Assembly: GCA_003229495.1 (NCBI GenBank)
Contig: QIEB01000365.1
Coordinates: 1 to 5,461, forward strand
Source of the DNA: Flammeovirgaceae bacterium
GTDB taxonomy: Bacteria; Bacteroidota; Bacteroidia; Cytophagales; Cyclobacteriaceae
Length of the DNA stretch: 5,461 nucleotides
Reading direction: 5' to 3'
This document shows, piece by piece, positions 5,022 to 5,461 of this stretch. The first letter of the stretch is position 1, and each line of letters opens with the position of its first letter. Below the pieces are notes generated by a model that did no database searches, had not been told where the DNA came from, and was given only the letters and a program-made list of their open reading frames with translations. Made by a program: the position numbers and the translations under genes.

Positions 5022-5461
5022 ATGGCCAAAATGGTTAAGAAATACCCGCTAATATTTCTACAAATAGTTGTTTCGGTATTTCTATTTTTTAGAGTGAGTA
5101 GTTGGGGGGTTACCGAAACCAGTGAAGCCCGGTATGCTGAGATCAGCAGGGAAATGATGAATTCCAGGGATATTGTACATCCCAAACTATTGGGGATAGG
5201 TCACTATCATAAGCCCCCTTTGACTTATGCCCTCACTGCATTATCCTATAGTATATGGGGCGTAAATCCTTTTGCAACTCGATTTTTTTTGCAGATTGCC
5301 ATCTTATTACAATTGACTTTAATCTACGGCATTGCCCAGTTACTTTTCTCAGAGAAAAAAATTGCATTGTATGCTTCGGCCATTTACATTTCTTTTCCGG
5401 CAGTAATTATTTCTTCCCGGGGGCTAACCACCGATGCTTTTCTAACCACCTTCATCTTAGC
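5022..5461 (+). CDS. GT39/ArnT-like membrane glycosyltransferase, N-terminal part
   Basis: The frame is open from the ATG at 5022 to the window edge, showing 146 complete codons. The protein starts with a hydrophobic span (about 9-30) and then has the first-loop signature of the dolichyl-phosphate-mannose / ArnT glycosyltransferase family (GT-C fold): TSEARYAEISREM at 33-45, then a -HP-LLG---HYHKPPLTYAL block at 53-71. Acidic residues before ARYAE are the expected catalytic region. Further spans lie at about 88-108 and 114-132, followed by SSRGLTTDAF, which corresponds to the ...R.ms-D... motif of the family. Such enzymes move a sugar from a polyprenyl-phosphate carrier to lipid or protein on the outer face of the inner membrane. 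Family members have about 500-600 residues, so most of the gene lies outside. A stop at 5013-5015 fixes the start at 5022 or 5031. AAGGAG at 4995-5000 is too far away (21 nt) to be a typical ribosome site. Confidence 0.88.
   Translation, partial: MAKMVKKYPLIFLQIVVSVFLFFRVSSWGVTETSEARYAEISREMMNSRDIVHPKLLGIGHYHKPPLTYALTALSYSIWGVNPFATRFFLQIAILLQLTLIYGIAQLLFSEKKIALYASAIYISFPAVIISSRGLTTDAFLTTFIL

Overview
The window looks like accessory chromosomal DNA from a member of the Bacteroidota, perhaps a Cytophagales-like lineage. This rests on three things: genes largely without Shine-Dalgarno sequences, TAnnTTTG-type (-7) promoter boxes, and a first reading frame whose C-terminus resembles proteins I associate with this phylum. 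No rRNA, tRNA or CRISPR array was found. The taxonomic assignment is an inference from a short window.

Left third (1-1152): a partial + strand gene with a tandem 14-residue repeat ends at 349. It is followed by four perfect copies of a 7-bp repeat (354-381). Next come two broken purine-uptake genes that point away from each other: the 3' end of an AzgA-type (NCS2) purine permease on the minus strand (393-788) and the 3' end of a purine nucleoside permease (NUP family) on the plus strand (778-1152). Both lack their 5' ends and meet within about ten bases near 780. The simplest reading is that one deletion removed the divergent promoter region and both N-terminal halves.

Middle (1214-3660, minus strand): an intact probable transcription unit in the order small single-span membrane protein, queA (last-but-one enzyme of queuosine tRNA modification), MscS-family mechanosensitive channel. 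A TATATTTG box sits just before queA.

Right part (3661-5461): the supposed intergenic region before the HAD gene holds a decayed N-terminal piece of phosphoenolpyruvate mutase (3690-3815), a remnant of a phosphonate pathway. An intact HAD phosphatase (3862-4551) follows. After it come an approximately 80-bp second copy of the queA 5' end with its promoter box (4621-4702) and a 178-bp element with 20-bp inverted ends that resembles a MITE (4752-4929). Last is the start of a GT39/ArnT-like membrane glycosyltransferase (5022 to the window edge).

The region therefore mixes housekeeping genes with a high density of genomic scars. I see no intact novel multi-gene system. The most informative observations are the double-truncation purine scar, the PEP mutase fossil, the duplicated queA head and the MITE-like element.
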